DNA of 49,383 nt, from contig CAYQQU010000044.1 in NCBI GenBank assembly GCA_964419545.1, positions 1-49,383 of the forward strand, in the 5' to 3' direction. The translations under genes were made by a program, and so were the position numbers. This DNA is from CAYQQU01 sp964419545. Its GTDB lineage: Bacteria > Bacteroidota > Bacteroidia > Chitinophagales > Saprospiraceae. Shown piece by piece: positions 16,417 to 25,070 of the stretch. Every line of letters begins with the position of its first letter. Positions within the stretch are counted from its first letter, which is position 1. The notes below the pieces were generated by a model, which was given only the letters and a program-made list of their open reading frames with translations, was not told the DNA's origin and ran no database searches.

Positions 16417-17028
16417 TTAGTGCTTAATAAATTTCTCCGTCAGCTCGCGGCCGCCGGCGGTCAGGCGAATGAAATAGACGCCGGCGGGAAGCGCGCTTAG
16501 GTCGAGTTCCCTGGTGAGCAGAAAGGGCTTCTCCCCTTTTTCCTGGCGCCACAACCGGCCGGCTTCATCGAAAAGGTCCAGGCGATAAGAATCGGCCTCA
16601 TCGACATATTGCAGGTTCAATAGGTCGTCGGCTACCGGATTGGGATAAAGCGACATTTCGCCTGATCGCAATCCGGAATCCAGGAGTTGGATGTTCACGG
16701 TGATCTGCGCAGTGGCGTCGTTCATCTTTACGACCTTTTCTATCTGCCTGCCCTCACCGGAAGAAAAAAGGAAGAATACCAGGGAAGCGGCCTGGTCAAA
16801 TTCGTACAGGAAGGTTTCCCCTCTTCGCACCTCAAAAGAATCCAGCATTGTCAGGATGGTTTGTCCCCACCGGTCGAGTACTTCCAGCGTCAATCGGTCA
16901 GCCAGTTCCGCTTCGATGGCGATCTCCAGCCGGTCGTCGAAAACGAGAGTGTCCAGCGACCAGCTCTGAGCAGATAGATTGATTACGGGACTCAAAAAGA
17001 AGGGAATGGTCAGTAGAAGGTATCTCAT
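16417..17028 (-). CDS. T9SS type A sorting domain protein
   Basis: 203 residues. A signal peptide (1-20, ending INLSAQ) precedes an all-beta middle part of no recognised family. The C-terminal 80 residues form a type A sorting domain: LYPNPVADDLLNLQ, LDLFDEAGRLW, LDLSALPAGVYFIRL and a final Lys-rich EKFIKH. In Bacteroidota this tail directs the protein through the type IX secretion system to the cell surface or outside. The mature part is small (about 100 residues), so it may be an adhesive or structural cargo; no enzyme motif is visible. Confidence 0.88.
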   Translation of the reverse strand: MRYLLLTIPFFLSPVINLSAQSWSLDTLVFDDRLEIAIEAELADRLTLEVLDRWGQTILTMLDSFEVRRGETFLYEFDQAASLVFFLFSSGEGRQIEKVVKMNDATAQITVNIQLLDSGLRSGEMSLYPNPVADDLLNLQYVDEADSYRLDLFDEAGRLWRQEKGEKPFLLTRELDLSALPAGVYFIRLTAGGRELTEKFIKH

Positions 17029-17058
17029 GAACAGACGATTTAAAAAGTCATTTCGGGC

Positions 17059-17910
17059 TTACTTAGAGAGCTCCACCTTCCGGCGCTGAGGATTCTCGCC
17101 GGCCACTTCGCTCTTGGCGGGCTGGGCGCCGGCCGGCAGCAATCGCTTGATCACCCGGAGCCTGAAAGTATACCGCTTCTTTTCGTGGTCGAAGACGCCG
17201 AAGTGGTCGAGTGAATCGATCCGCACTTGTCCGTAGGCGTGCAGGATATTTTGATCGGGGAAAATGATGCCCACGTGGGTGATGCGTTCGTTGTGGTTTT
17301 CAAAGAACGCCAGATCGCCGGGCAGGGCCTGCTCTACGAAATCAATGGCCTGCCCGAGATAAACCTGCTGAAAGGGCTCACGCGGCAGGTTATAGCCGGC
17401 CATCTTGTACACCATCTGCACCAGTCCGGAGCTGTCGATGCCGAAAGGAGAGCGCCCGCCCCACAGGTAGGGCGCGTGCAGGTATTTGCGGGCGATTTTG
17501 AGGACGAATTCGACCGACGGTTCAATGTGCTCCGGCGCCACCGCCTGCCCGCTGAAGGTGTAAAAATGCTCGCCCAGGCGGAAGCGCAACCCGTCGAAAA
17601 GCGGCAGCTGCGCGCCCAGACCGATGGGAATGCAGTGATCGGCCGCCATCACCGGGTGCATGAGGTCGAGAGAGATGGAAAAATGCCGCCGAAACTCCGC
17701 AAACTCGCTCGGCGTGATGGGCATTATCTGCTCGGTGGCCACCCAGCCGACAAAGTTGTCGCCCTCGCACCGGATACGCAGCCATTGCCGGCCTTTGCGC
17801 TCCAAGACCTCGAACAATTCTCCGAATAACAGCTGGGAGATCATCTCGCTCTTGTGAGCAGTAGAACTGCGAATGGGAACCGAACTGAGCGGGCAAATAC
17901 CGTAGGACAT
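17059..17910 (-). CDS. NlpC/P60 (C40) family protein with Ser in place of catalytic Cys
   Basis: 283 residues. An N-terminal SH3-like region (about 10-70, MISQLLFGELFEVLERKG...WLRIRCEG) precedes a linker and the NlpC/P60 domain (about 125-245). The active-site motif that is normally GxDCSG reads GIDSSG, with Ser at residue 160 (codon AGC). The partner residues are present: H212 in ITHVGI and a second polar residue, H224, in LHAYG. Family members are endopeptidases cutting the gamma-D-Glu/diaminopimelate bond of peptidoglycan using the Cys. Without it the protein may be a binding or regulatory pseudoenzyme, or a Ser-based hydrolase. No N-terminal signal is evident. Coding is otherwise intact. 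Confidence 0.87.
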   Translation of the reverse strand: MSYGICPLSSVPIRSSTAHKSEMISQLLFGELFEVLERKGRQWLRIRCEGDNFVGWVATEQIMPITPSEFAEFRRHFSISLDLMHPVMAADHCIPIGLGAQLPLFDGLRFRLGEHFYTFSGQAVAPEHIEPSVEFVLKIARKYLHAPYLWGGRSPFGIDSSGLVQMVYKMAGYNLPREPFQQVYLGQAIDFVEQALPGDLAFFENHNERITHVGIIFPDQNILHAYGQVRIDSLDHFGVFDHEKKRYTFRLRVIKRLLPAGAQPAKSEVAGENPQRRKVELSK

Positions 17911-18030
17911 CTATCCTGCTTTTGTGGACCTCCGAAAACCGCCAAATCTACCCTCGTCCAACTGTTAAGGTTATACTATCAAAAATAATAAATATCTAAC
18001 CAAGTCCGTTATTTTCCTGGCAAATAAACT

Positions 18031-18038
18031 TACCTTTG
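18031..18038 (+). promoter_or_regulatory. -7 box TACCTTTG for the PorP/SprF gene
   Basis: Perfect TAnnTTTG, 25 bases before the ATG at 18064, in a 153-base AT-rich gap. No perfect TTTG -33 element; the region 20 bases upstream is T-rich. Confidence 0.55.
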
Positions 18039-18063
18039 GCCCGATTTAGCGCAATCCGAAGCT

Positions 18064-19140
18064 ATGAAAAAAAACTTAACGATCACCTTCACGCTCTTGC
18101 TGGCGTTTACCAGCGGCGCCTTTTCCCAGGATCAGCACTTCAGCCAGTTTTTCGCCTCTCCCATGACGCTGAACCCGGCCCTGGCCGGCGCCTTCAACGG
18201 TAAATACCGCATGTCGTTCATCTACCGCGATCAGTGGCGCTCGGTGCTGGACAACCCTTTCCGCACTTTCTCCGCGGCGGTTGACTTTCGCTTCGGCATG
18301 AAATGGCGGGGTCGCAACACCAAAGACCGCGTCGGCGCCGGCGTCCTGTTCTATAACGACCGGGTAGGCGCCACCAACTTCACCACCAACCAGATCAACG
18401 TTCTGCTGGCTTATCACAAATACCTCAGCGACGACCAGTTTCTCACTTTAGGGTTCCAGGGGGGACTGTCTCAGCGAAGCATCAACTACGAAGGCGCTTC
18501 CTTCGGCGATCAGTTTAACGGTTCGGATGGCTATACCGACCCCACCGCCGAAGTGCTGCCCGAAAACAACTTCGGATTCGCAGACTTTGGCGTCGGCCTC
18601 AACTACTCCTATGCGCCCGACAACAGCACCGCCATCTATGCCGGGGCCGCTATCCATCACCTGCTGGAGCCCCAGATGAGCTTCTTCGCCAGCCGGGAAG
18701 AAAACGAAGGCAGCCCGCTGGAGATCAGAGACAGCAAGCTGTTCCGTAAATACACCGCGCACTTCGCCATGAGCCTGCCGCTGGGCAAAGGCGTGCGGAT
18801 AGATCCCCGCTTTCTCGGCTACCTGCAAGGCCCGCATATGGCGCTGATCGGAGGCGCCAACTTTCGCTTTCTTCTCAACGAAATCAACGGCGTCGCCCTG
18901 CATACCGGCGGCTGGGTCCGCTGGGCCCGCCCCGCGGATGAATCCGCAGAACAGACCGTCGATTTCGACGCGGGGGTCGCTATGGTCGGCTTCGAATACA
19001 ACAACTTCCTGCTCGGCTTCAGCTACGATTTTACATTCGATCAACTCAACCTGAACCAAAGAAATCAGGGCGCGCTGGAGATCTCGATCGCTTATCTCGG
19101 ACAGTACATCAACGAAACGGTGCTATGCCCGAAATTTTGA
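18064..19140 (+). CDS. PorP/SprF family type IX secretion outer-membrane protein
   Basis: 358 residues. Signal peptide 1-21 (ending GAFSQ). The mature N-terminus QDQHFSQFFASPMTLNPALAGAF is the hallmark of PorP/SprF proteins, followed by the RMSFIYRDQWR segment. The rest alternates in beta-barrel style (LTLGFQGGL, FADFGVGLNYSY, FLLGFSYDFTFDQL). PorP/SprF proteins are outer-membrane barrels associated with type IX secretion and gliding, often working with a partner large adhesin encoded next to them. No such partner gene lies here. It is a single-gene unit with its own promoter box and ends two bases before the convergent ribB gene. Confidence 0.93.
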   Translation: MKKNLTITFTLLLAFTSGAFSQDQHFSQFFASPMTLNPALAGAFNGKYRMSFIYRDQWRSVLDNPFRTFSAAVDFRFGMKWRGRNTKDRVGAGVLFYNDRVGATNFTTNQINVLLAYHKYLSDDQFLTLGFQGGLSQRSINYEGASFGDQFNGSDGYTDPTAEVLPENNFGFADFGVGLNYSYAPDNSTAIYAGAAIHHLLEPQMSFFASREENEGSPLEIRDSKLFRKYTAHFAMSLPLGKGVRIDPRFLGYLQGPHMALIGGANFRFLLNEINGVALHTGGWVRWARPADESAEQTVDFDAGVAMVGFEYNNFLLGFSYDFTFDQLNLNQRNQGALEISIAYLGQYINETVLCPKF

Positions 19141-19142
19141 TA

Positions 19143-20297
19143 CTACAGCGCCACGTTCTCCACAATTTCCAGACCATAACCCGTAAGGCCGATGCGGCGA
19201 CGGGTGCTGCGCGTCAACAGGCGTATTTTAGAGATGCCAAGATCGCGTAAGATCTGAGCCCCCACCCCGAAGTCGCGCTGCGTCATCTCCGAAGGGTTTT
19301 CGAATTTTACCGTGCCGTTCTGGTCCTGCTTTTGCAGGCAGGCGCGCAGGCGGTGCAGAATGGCGTCTCCTTTTTCTCCGTGCCGCATGTAAAGCAAGAC
19401 GCCCTTGCCTTCGCGGGAGATCATCTCCACCGACTGCTGTAACAGCACTCCGTAGTCTTCGAATAAAGAGCCGAGTATCTCGCCGGTCTCCGTCGAAGAG
19501 TGCACCCGCACCAGCACCGGATCGCCCTGATTCCAGGAGCCCTTGCAGATAGCGAGATGCGTATCATTGGTAGTCAGCTGTTTATAGGCGATCACCTCAA
19601 ATTCGCCGTAAGGCGTGTCCATGCGCACGGCGATCTCTCTTTTGACGATCCGCTCGTTGCGCATGCGGTATTCCACCAGGTCTTTGATAGCGATGATTTT
19701 CAAATCGTGCCGGCGGGCGATCTCCATTAACTGGGGCAGGCGCGCCATGGAGCCGTCCTCGTTCAATATTTCCACCAGCACGCCGGCCGGATAGAACCCG
19801 GCCAGTCGCGCCAGGTCGATGGTCGCTTCTGTATGGCCGGTACGGCGAAGGACCCCGCCCGTTTTTGCGCGCAGCGGGAAGATGTGACCGGGGCGGGCAA
19901 AGTCGTGGGCCGACATCCTGGAATCCACCAGCGCTTTGACCGTAGTAGCGCGGTCGTAAGCAGAGATCCCGGTGGTGCAACCGTGGCCGATCAGGTCGAT
20001 GGAAACGGTGAAAGCGGTTTCGTGTAATGCCGTATTCGAGGAAACCATCAGGTCGAGCCCCAACTCGTCAGCGCGCCGTTCATCGAGGGGAGTGCAGATC
20101 AATCCACGCCCGTAAGTCGCCATGAAGTTGATGATCTCGGGGGTAATACATTCGGCCGCACAGATGAAATCGCCTTCATTTTCGCGGTCTTCGTCATCGA
20201 CGACGATCACCACTTTCCCCGCCTTGATGTCGGCAATCGCTTCTTCGATGGTATTCAAACGGATATTACTGATTTCGCTTGGTTGGTTCCCAGACAT
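19143..20297 (-). CDS. ribB: 3,4-dihydroxy-2-butanone-4-phosphate synthase with degenerate GTP cyclohydrolase II domain
   Basis: 384 residues. The DHBP synthase domain (about 8-205) is intact: DDEDRENEGDF, GHGCTTGIS, RPGHIFPL and RTGHTEAT. The C-terminal half is homologous to GTP cyclohydrolase II but lacks its zinc cysteines. The usual HSECLTGD...LRCDCG segment reads HSSTETGE...LFEDYG (about 264-282), and the catalytic PEGRGIGL-type region is also lost (YMRHGEKGD). Established knowledge is that DHBPS makes the four-carbon riboflavin precursor from ribulose 5-phosphate. The second half should not make the other precursor, so a separate RibA must exist elsewhere. The gene overlaps the upstream glycosyltransferase gene by 32 bases. 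Confidence 0.9.
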   Translation of the reverse strand: MSGNQPSEISNIRLNTIEEAIADIKAGKVVIVVDDEDRENEGDFICAAECITPEIINFMATYGRGLICTPLDERRADELGLDLMVSSNTALHETAFTVSIDLIGHGCTTGISAYDRATTVKALVDSRMSAHDFARPGHIFPLRAKTGGVLRRTGHTEATIDLARLAGFYPAGVLVEILNEDGSMARLPQLMEIARRHDLKIIAIKDLVEYRMRNERIVKREIAVRMDTPYGEFEVIAYKQLTTNDTHLAICKGSWNQGDPVLVRVHSSTETGEILGSLFEDYGVLLQQSVEMISREGKGVLLYMRHGEKGDAILHRLRACLQKQDQNGTVKFENPSEMTQRDFGVGAQILRDLGISKIRLLTRSTRRRIGLTGYGLEIVENVAL

Positions 20298-21471
20298 TAC
20301 TTCGTATTCCTTTAAGAAATTTTACAAAACCCTGAAGGAGCGCCAGGTTCATCGCCAGAAAATAACGAAGACTGCGCAGCGGCAGAAAATGCAGCCCCAG
20401 CCACCTGAGCAACAGGTCCAGCGCGATCACCAAAATGGCGCCTCCCGTCAGTATCAAAAACAAAAATCGAAAAAATAGGTTTCCGTTCCAAGCTAACGCC
20501 GCGCTGCACAAAGGTATGGCCAGCAAGAAAAAAGGGCCAATCCAACGCAGCACCTTATGGGAAAAGAAGGCAAAAGCCAGCGGGCGCAAGGGCGGCCACC
20601 AGAGATGCCGGAACCGAACCAGGTTCTGAAAGTTGCCAGCGGAAATGCGGGCTTTGCGACGATATTCTTCGGAGAGGTTGTGCGATACCGGCTCATAACA
20701 CACCGCTTTCGGTTCGCTGATCGCGTCGCCCCCTTCCTCCAGCGCGCGCATCGTCAGGTAGAAATCGTCGACCAGGAAATTGGCCGGCACTTCTGAAAAG
20801 CGATCCGCCCGCAAAGCATAACAGCCGCCGAAAGGGCCGACCATTTTGCCCCACACCAGCCCTTCCAGGTATTTGATCATTCCCTCCCGGGAAATGTACT
20901 GGTTCTCGGAACGCGAGATGCCCGGGCCACGCATGCCGGTATGCACCATTCGCGCATCGACTACGACGATGCGCTCATCCCGGAAATGCTTAGCCAGGCG
21001 CCGGGCCACCCCCGGAGTGAGCAGGACGCTGGCGTCGGTGATCAGCAAGACGTGATGCGCATCCAACGGCTGCGAGCGGCCGGCAATGGCGATCAACTCA
21101 TTAATTACAGGCGGCTTACCTCTCCTTTGCGGAAAAGAAAAAAAACGCATCCGCGAATGGATCGCTGCAAACTGCTCGACGATCTCGTTGGTCCCGTCAT
21201 CGGAACAATCCGAACCGATCAGGATCTGCAACCGCTCTTCCGGATACTCCAGCGCCGCGAGGCTGTCCAGCTTATCCCGGATCACGGCCTCCTCATTGTA
21301 TACCGACATGATGATCGAAACGAAAGGCCAGTCTGCGTCCTCGCCCTCGTAAACCGGCCGGTCCGGCTTGCGCCCCCGACCCAGCCACTGCAGCAGCCAG
21401 GGATAAAACAGATAAGAGTGGGCCAGCCCCAAAACGCTTATCCAAAATAACAACTGGAGCAAACTATTCAT
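20266..21471 (-). CDS. Family 2 glycosyltransferase, membrane-bound
   Basis: 401 residues. One N-terminal membrane segment (1-22) precedes the GT-A catalytic domain: FVSIIMSVYNEEAVI, GSDCSDDGT, a TDAS metal-binding segment and VDDFYLTMRALE. C-terminal membrane segments follow (about 285-390: FFLLAIPLCSAALAW and others). The order resembles processive-type GT2 enzymes that make surface polysaccharides. It follows the GT4 gene after 11 bases and overlaps ribB by 32 bases, so the two glycosyltransferases and ribB are likely co-transcribed. The sugar donor and acceptor cannot be read from the sequence. Confidence 0.88.
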   Translation of the reverse strand: MNSLLQLLFWISVLGLAHSYLFYPWLLQWLGRGRKPDRPVYEGEDADWPFVSIIMSVYNEEAVIRDKLDSLAALEYPEERLQILIGSDCSDDGTNEIVEQFAAIHSRMRFFSFPQRRGKPPVINELIAIAGRSQPLDAHHVLLITDASVLLTPGVARRLAKHFRDERIVVVDARMVHTGMRGPGISRSENQYISREGMIKYLEGLVWGKMVGPFGGCYALRADRFSEVPANFLVDDFYLTMRALEEGGDAISEPKAVCYEPVSHNLSEEYRRKARISAGNFQNLVRFRHLWWPPLRPLAFAFFSHKVLRWIGPFFLLAIPLCSAALAWNGNLFFRFLFLILTGGAILVIALDLLLRWLGLHFLPLRSLRYFLAMNLALLQGFVKFLKGIRSNVWEPTKRNQ

Positions 21472-21482
21472 GAGTTTTCGAT

Positions 21483-22691
21483 CTAGACTTCGACAGTCAG
21501 CGCGGCGTAGGCGTCCACCAGCCGGCGGGCGATTGTCCGGCTGTCGTAATGCCGGCTGACAAATTCACGGGCCCGCCGCCCCATCCCTTCCAGCTGTTCC
21601 CGGTTTTCGACGCAAAAATCAATGGCCTGCGCCAGCTCCCGGGGGCAGTCGGCGATAAGGACCTCCTGCTGATGCTTCGCGGTAATCCCTTCTATCCCCA
21701 TGCTGGTGGTCAGTACGACTTTCCCGAGCGCCATGCCTTCGAGTATCTTGGCCCGCATGCCGCTCCCCGAAAGCAAGGGCGCCACCATGAGACTGTGGGC
21801 GTTGACAAAATCTGCCGCGCTCGCCACCTCGCCGTGTACGATCACCTTTTGCCCGGCCGTACGGAAGAGCCAATCCGGCGTATTGCGGCCGGCCACGTGC
21901 AGCTCCAGGTCCGGATGCCGGCGATTCACCTGCGGCCATACCTCCCGCAGAAACCACATCAACCCTTCCAGGTTGGGCATCCAATCGAGCGAACCGATAA
22001 AAGAAAGGGTCAGCGGCTGCTGGTAACTGTCGTAGTCCGGGCGGTAAGTCCGGCTGTCGATGCCGATCGGCGTAACCACCGCAGCCGTCCGGCAACCCTG
22101 GCTGCGAAAAGTCCTTAAATCGCGCTCCGTGATCGGCGCAAGGAGATCGTATTGATCGAACTGCGACAACTCGTAGCGCCTGAGCTTCGCGCTGAGGTGC
22201 TCCAGGTAGCGCTTTTTGGGAAACCACGAAGTATTGGCCGCGATGCGCTCCCATATTTCGTACTCCACGTTGTGGGCGCGCATGGCTATGGCAGCGTCAG
22301 AACCCGCCCGGATCACCGGAATATACGGCGCCAGGTAGAGCGTTTCCAGCTGCACCAGATCAAATGACTGCGTACGCAGCAGCCCGGTGAGCTGGCGCTT
22401 GAACTCCGGAGAAATAAACCGGCTGATGTGGTAAGATTCCTTCGAAAAGAGATTCAGGAAAGCGCCGAGAGGCTTCACCCGGTTGTCGACTGGCGCCGTA
22501 TAAATGCGCTCAAAATGCTGAGCGGAAGCAGGCAGACGGCGGGTGTCGAAAAAGTGTTTGCGGGTGTTCATGGCCAGCAAGGTCACCTTACATCCCAATT
22601 CGTGCAAGGCTTTACTCAGGTTGTGGACGGCTATCGATTCCCCGTCCTTCAAAGGATAGGGAAATTTTTTACACAACAGCAGTATCTTCAT
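21483..22691 (-). CDS. Family 4 glycosyltransferase
   Basis: 402 residues with the two-domain GT-B fold. The N-terminal domain starts MKILLLCKKFPYPLKDGESIAVHNL, a pattern of GT4 enzymes. The C-terminal half carries the donor-site motif LLSGSGMRAKILEGMALGK with conserved Glu, and FIGSLDWMPN before it. It probably adds a sugar to a surface glycan together with the neighbouring GT2. The ATG at 22691 was chosen because it opens the first Rossmann strand; an in-frame start 111 bases earlier gives an Arg-rich, non-homologous extension into the intergenic region. Confidence 0.9.
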   Translation of the reverse strand: MKILLLCKKFPYPLKDGESIAVHNLSKALHELGCKVTLLAMNTRKHFFDTRRLPASAQHFERIYTAPVDNRVKPLGAFLNLFSKESYHISRFISPEFKRQLTGLLRTQSFDLVQLETLYLAPYIPVIRAGSDAAIAMRAHNVEYEIWERIAANTSWFPKKRYLEHLSAKLRRYELSQFDQYDLLAPITERDLRTFRSQGCRTAAVVTPIGIDSRTYRPDYDSYQQPLTLSFIGSLDWMPNLEGLMWFLREVWPQVNRRHPDLELHVAGRNTPDWLFRTAGQKVIVHGEVASAADFVNAHSLMVAPLLSGSGMRAKILEGMALGKVVLTTSMGIEGITAKHQQEVLIADCPRELAQAIDFCVENREQLEGMGRRAREFVSRHYDSRTIARRLVDAYAALTVEV

Positions 22692-22741
22692 GGGCTCTTT
22701 TTTGCTCGAAACGATCCGGCCGGCCGAAAAATAGTTCATTT

Positions 22742-22758
22742 TGCCCGGACTGCGGGCA
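22742..22758. terminator. Weak hairpin after the cupin gene
   Basis: TGCCCG and CGGGCA pair around a 5-base loop, in the 107-base gap between cupin and the GT4 gene, which is otherwise without features. There is no T run behind the stem, so an operon border is only suggested. Confidence 0.3.
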
Positions 22759-22798
22759 TGCCGCCTCCGGAAAGTGCGCGCCGGGCGGAACGCAACGA

Positions 22799-23173
22799 TC
22801 AACGGTCATGGGCTCCGACGAATTCGTCCTCCGGCGCCCAGGGCGGCGAAACGATGCACAAAAAATCCAGGCGGTCGGCGCCGGTATTTTCGATAAACTG
22901 TTCGGCGCCGGCCGGAATAAATACGAGTTCGCCGGTTTCGAGACCTCGTTCCTCGCCGTCGATATGGACGCGGCCCTTGCCGGCCAGGATAAAATAGACT
23001 TCCGAGCGCTCCCGCAAGACGTGCGGCAGCGAGGCCTCACCGGGTTGCAGGGAAGCGTGAGCCAGGCTGTAATTCAGCGAAACCGGATCGTTCTTCGGGT
23101 GCAGGATCTCCCGGATTTCGGTATTATCCCCGGCGGTGAAAGCCGGGGCGTCGGTTACTTTTCTGATGATCAT
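22799..23173 (-). CDS. Cupin-domain protein
   Basis: 124 residues. A single cupin barrel: ASLPHVLRERSEVYFILAGKGRVHIDGEE (motif 1, with His, Glu and a later position for metal binding) and LVFIPAGAEQFIENTG (motif 2). Small single-domain cupins bind sugars, metals or small molecules; without more context the function is unknown. It starts 19 bases after the M1 peptidase stop, so it is in the same transcript. Confidence 0.85.
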   Translation of the reverse strand: MIIRKVTDAPAFTAGDNTEIREILHPKNDPVSLNYSLAHASLQPGEASLPHVLRERSEVYFILAGKGRVHIDGEERGLETGELVFIPAGAEQFIENTGADRLDFLCIVSPPWAPEDEFVGAHDR

Positions 23174-23192
23174 AGCCGCTTGCTTATTTCCA

Positions 23193-25043
23193 CTACTTGT
23201 TTTCGTATATATTATTCTCGGGATCGATATCCGCCATGCGGCCGCTCGGGTCGATTGCCACCCGGGCGATCTCCTCCGGCGCCACCGGCAGGACCAGGGC
23301 GTAATAGGGATGCGTCCACGGCCAGTCGCGGGCGACGGTAAACGGCCGCCCGGTCGTTTCAGCTTGTTTTGCCCCCCGCATGATCCGCAGCGGGATATTG
23401 ATCATCTCTTCCCTGCCGTCGCGGTAGGTTATCAAAAGATCGACCGGCATCGGCATTACCCCTTGTTTGGTCAGCAGGATTTCGGTTTGTCCCGACTCTT
23501 CTTCCCGCAGGGCCTGCACGGCGTAATCAATGGTGTGCGTAGTATTGACCCAGTATTCCCGGTACCAGTCGAGCTCCAGGTTCGATTCCTTTTCCGCGAT
23601 CCGGATAAAATCGTTGGAATTGGGGTGCTTGAAACGCCAGGTGTCGTAGTACTTCAGCAATATCCGGTCGAGCACCGGCCGGCCGACGATATACCCCAGC
23701 TGCCGGAGAAAAACCGCCCCTTTGCTGTAGGCCGCCCGGCCATAGGCGAAATTGGTAACATAGTGGTCGGCATGCGTCGACATGGGTTCTTCCAGCCCGC
23801 TTTCTACCAGGGCGAAATAGCCGGCATAGGACCCGGCCTGCGGGTTTTCCTGGGGTTTGCCCGGGATCACTTTTTCGCGACGCAGGAAATTGTCTACTTC
23901 TGCTTCTGCATAATTGGTAAAACCCTCATCCATCCAGGGATAAAGGCTTTCGTTGGTGCCGAGCATCATCTGGTACCAGCTGTGCATCAGCTCGTGTAAA
24001 CAGACCCCGACCAGGCTGGAAAAAACCCGTTCGCCGGTGATCAGCGTCGCCATGGGATATTCCATTCCACCGTCTCCTCCCTGGATAAAGGAATACTGCC
24101 GGTATGGGTATTGCCCGAAATGCTCATTGATGTAATCGAAGGCGCGATCCATGACCGGAGGGAGCATTTCCCAGTTTTCGGTAGTGGCTTCGCCGGGCTG
24201 GTAGAAAAAGTGCAGCACCGTTCCGTCTTTGCGCTCCAGGGTCTTGTGCCGGTAATCCGGATCGGCCGCCCACACAAAGTCGTGCACATTGGGGGCAAAG
24301 AAATGCCAGCTGAGGCGGCCGTCATCGTCTACCTCAGGCCGGGCCGCGTCGGCATATCCATGCCCTATGGCTTCGGGATTCTGCAGGTAGCCGGTAGCGG
24401 CCACGGTGTAGGCCTGGTCGATGCGGATGGTGACGTCAAAATCGCCCCAGACGCCGTAAAACTCACGACCTACGTAGGGGTTGGCGTGCCAGCCCTGATA
24501 GTCGTATTCGCACATTTTGGGGTACCACTGGGACATGGAATAGGCGATGCCCTCGCGATTGTCGCGCCCGCTGCGCCGGATCTGCAAGGGCGCCTGGCCG
24601 GCGAAGGCCATATCGAAGACGGTGGAATCGCCGGGGGCAATCGGTTCGGCCAGCGTCACTTCCAGGATCGTACCGACGGTTTCGAAAGCTACCTCCCGGC
24701 CGTCCTGCAAGAGCGATTCCACCCGCAAATAGCCGATTTCTGAAGCCCCCAGGCGGGAAATGCGGTCGCGCACCCGGGGGTCGGGATCGGCGATGGTCCG
24801 CGAGCGGATGTCCATCATGCTGCCGGGCTGAAAAGCATTGAAATACAAATGGTAAAACACCTCGTCGAGTGAATCGGGAGAATTATTGTAATAAACGAGG
24901 CGTTGTTTTCCGTCAAACTGGTGCCGGGCTACCGAAAAGTCGATCTCCATATCGTAGCGCACCCGCTGCTGCCAGCGATCCGGCTGCGCGTTTAAACCCA
25001 GTGATAATACGGTCAGCACCCCAATCAGCGCATACTTTCTCAT
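23193..25043 (-). CDS. M1-family metallopeptidase, secreted
   Basis: 616 residues. Signal peptide (about 1-20, ending GLNAQ). The zinc motif is HELMH at 350-354, with the third ligand Glu at 373 exactly 18 residues after the second His (WMDEGF), the M1 arrangement. The aminopeptidase GxMEN motif reads GGMEYP. An N-terminal beta-sandwich (residues 30-240) fits the family. These enzymes remove N-terminal residues from peptides; the changed exopeptidase motif may alter specificity. The ATG at 25043 is preferred; a TTG two codons upstream also exists. It lies between the solute-binding protein and cupin genes with gaps of 27 and 19 bases. Confidence 0.88.
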   Translation of the reverse strand: MRKYALIGVLTVLSLGLNAQPDRWQQRVRYDMEIDFSVARHQFDGKQRLVYYNNSPDSLDEVFYHLYFNAFQPGSMMDIRSRTIADPDPRVRDRISRLGASEIGYLRVESLLQDGREVAFETVGTILEVTLAEPIAPGDSTVFDMAFAGQAPLQIRRSGRDNREGIAYSMSQWYPKMCEYDYQGWHANPYVGREFYGVWGDFDVTIRIDQAYTVAATGYLQNPEAIGHGYADAARPEVDDDGRLSWHFFAPNVHDFVWAADPDYRHKTLERKDGTVLHFFYQPGEATTENWEMLPPVMDRAFDYINEHFGQYPYRQYSFIQGGDGGMEYPMATLITGERVFSSLVGVCLHELMHSWYQMMLGTNESLYPWMDEGFTNYAEAEVDNFLRREKVIPGKPQENPQAGSYAGYFALVESGLEEPMSTHADHYVTNFAYGRAAYSKGAVFLRQLGYIVGRPVLDRILLKYYDTWRFKHPNSNDFIRIAEKESNLELDWYREYWVNTTHTIDYAVQALREEESGQTEILLTKQGVMPMPVDLLITYRDGREEMINIPLRIMRGAKQAETTGRPFTVARDWPWTHPYYALVLPVAPEEIARVAIDPSGRMADIDPENNIYENK

Positions 25044-25070
25044 TCGCAATCTATCGTGTTATTTAAAAAA

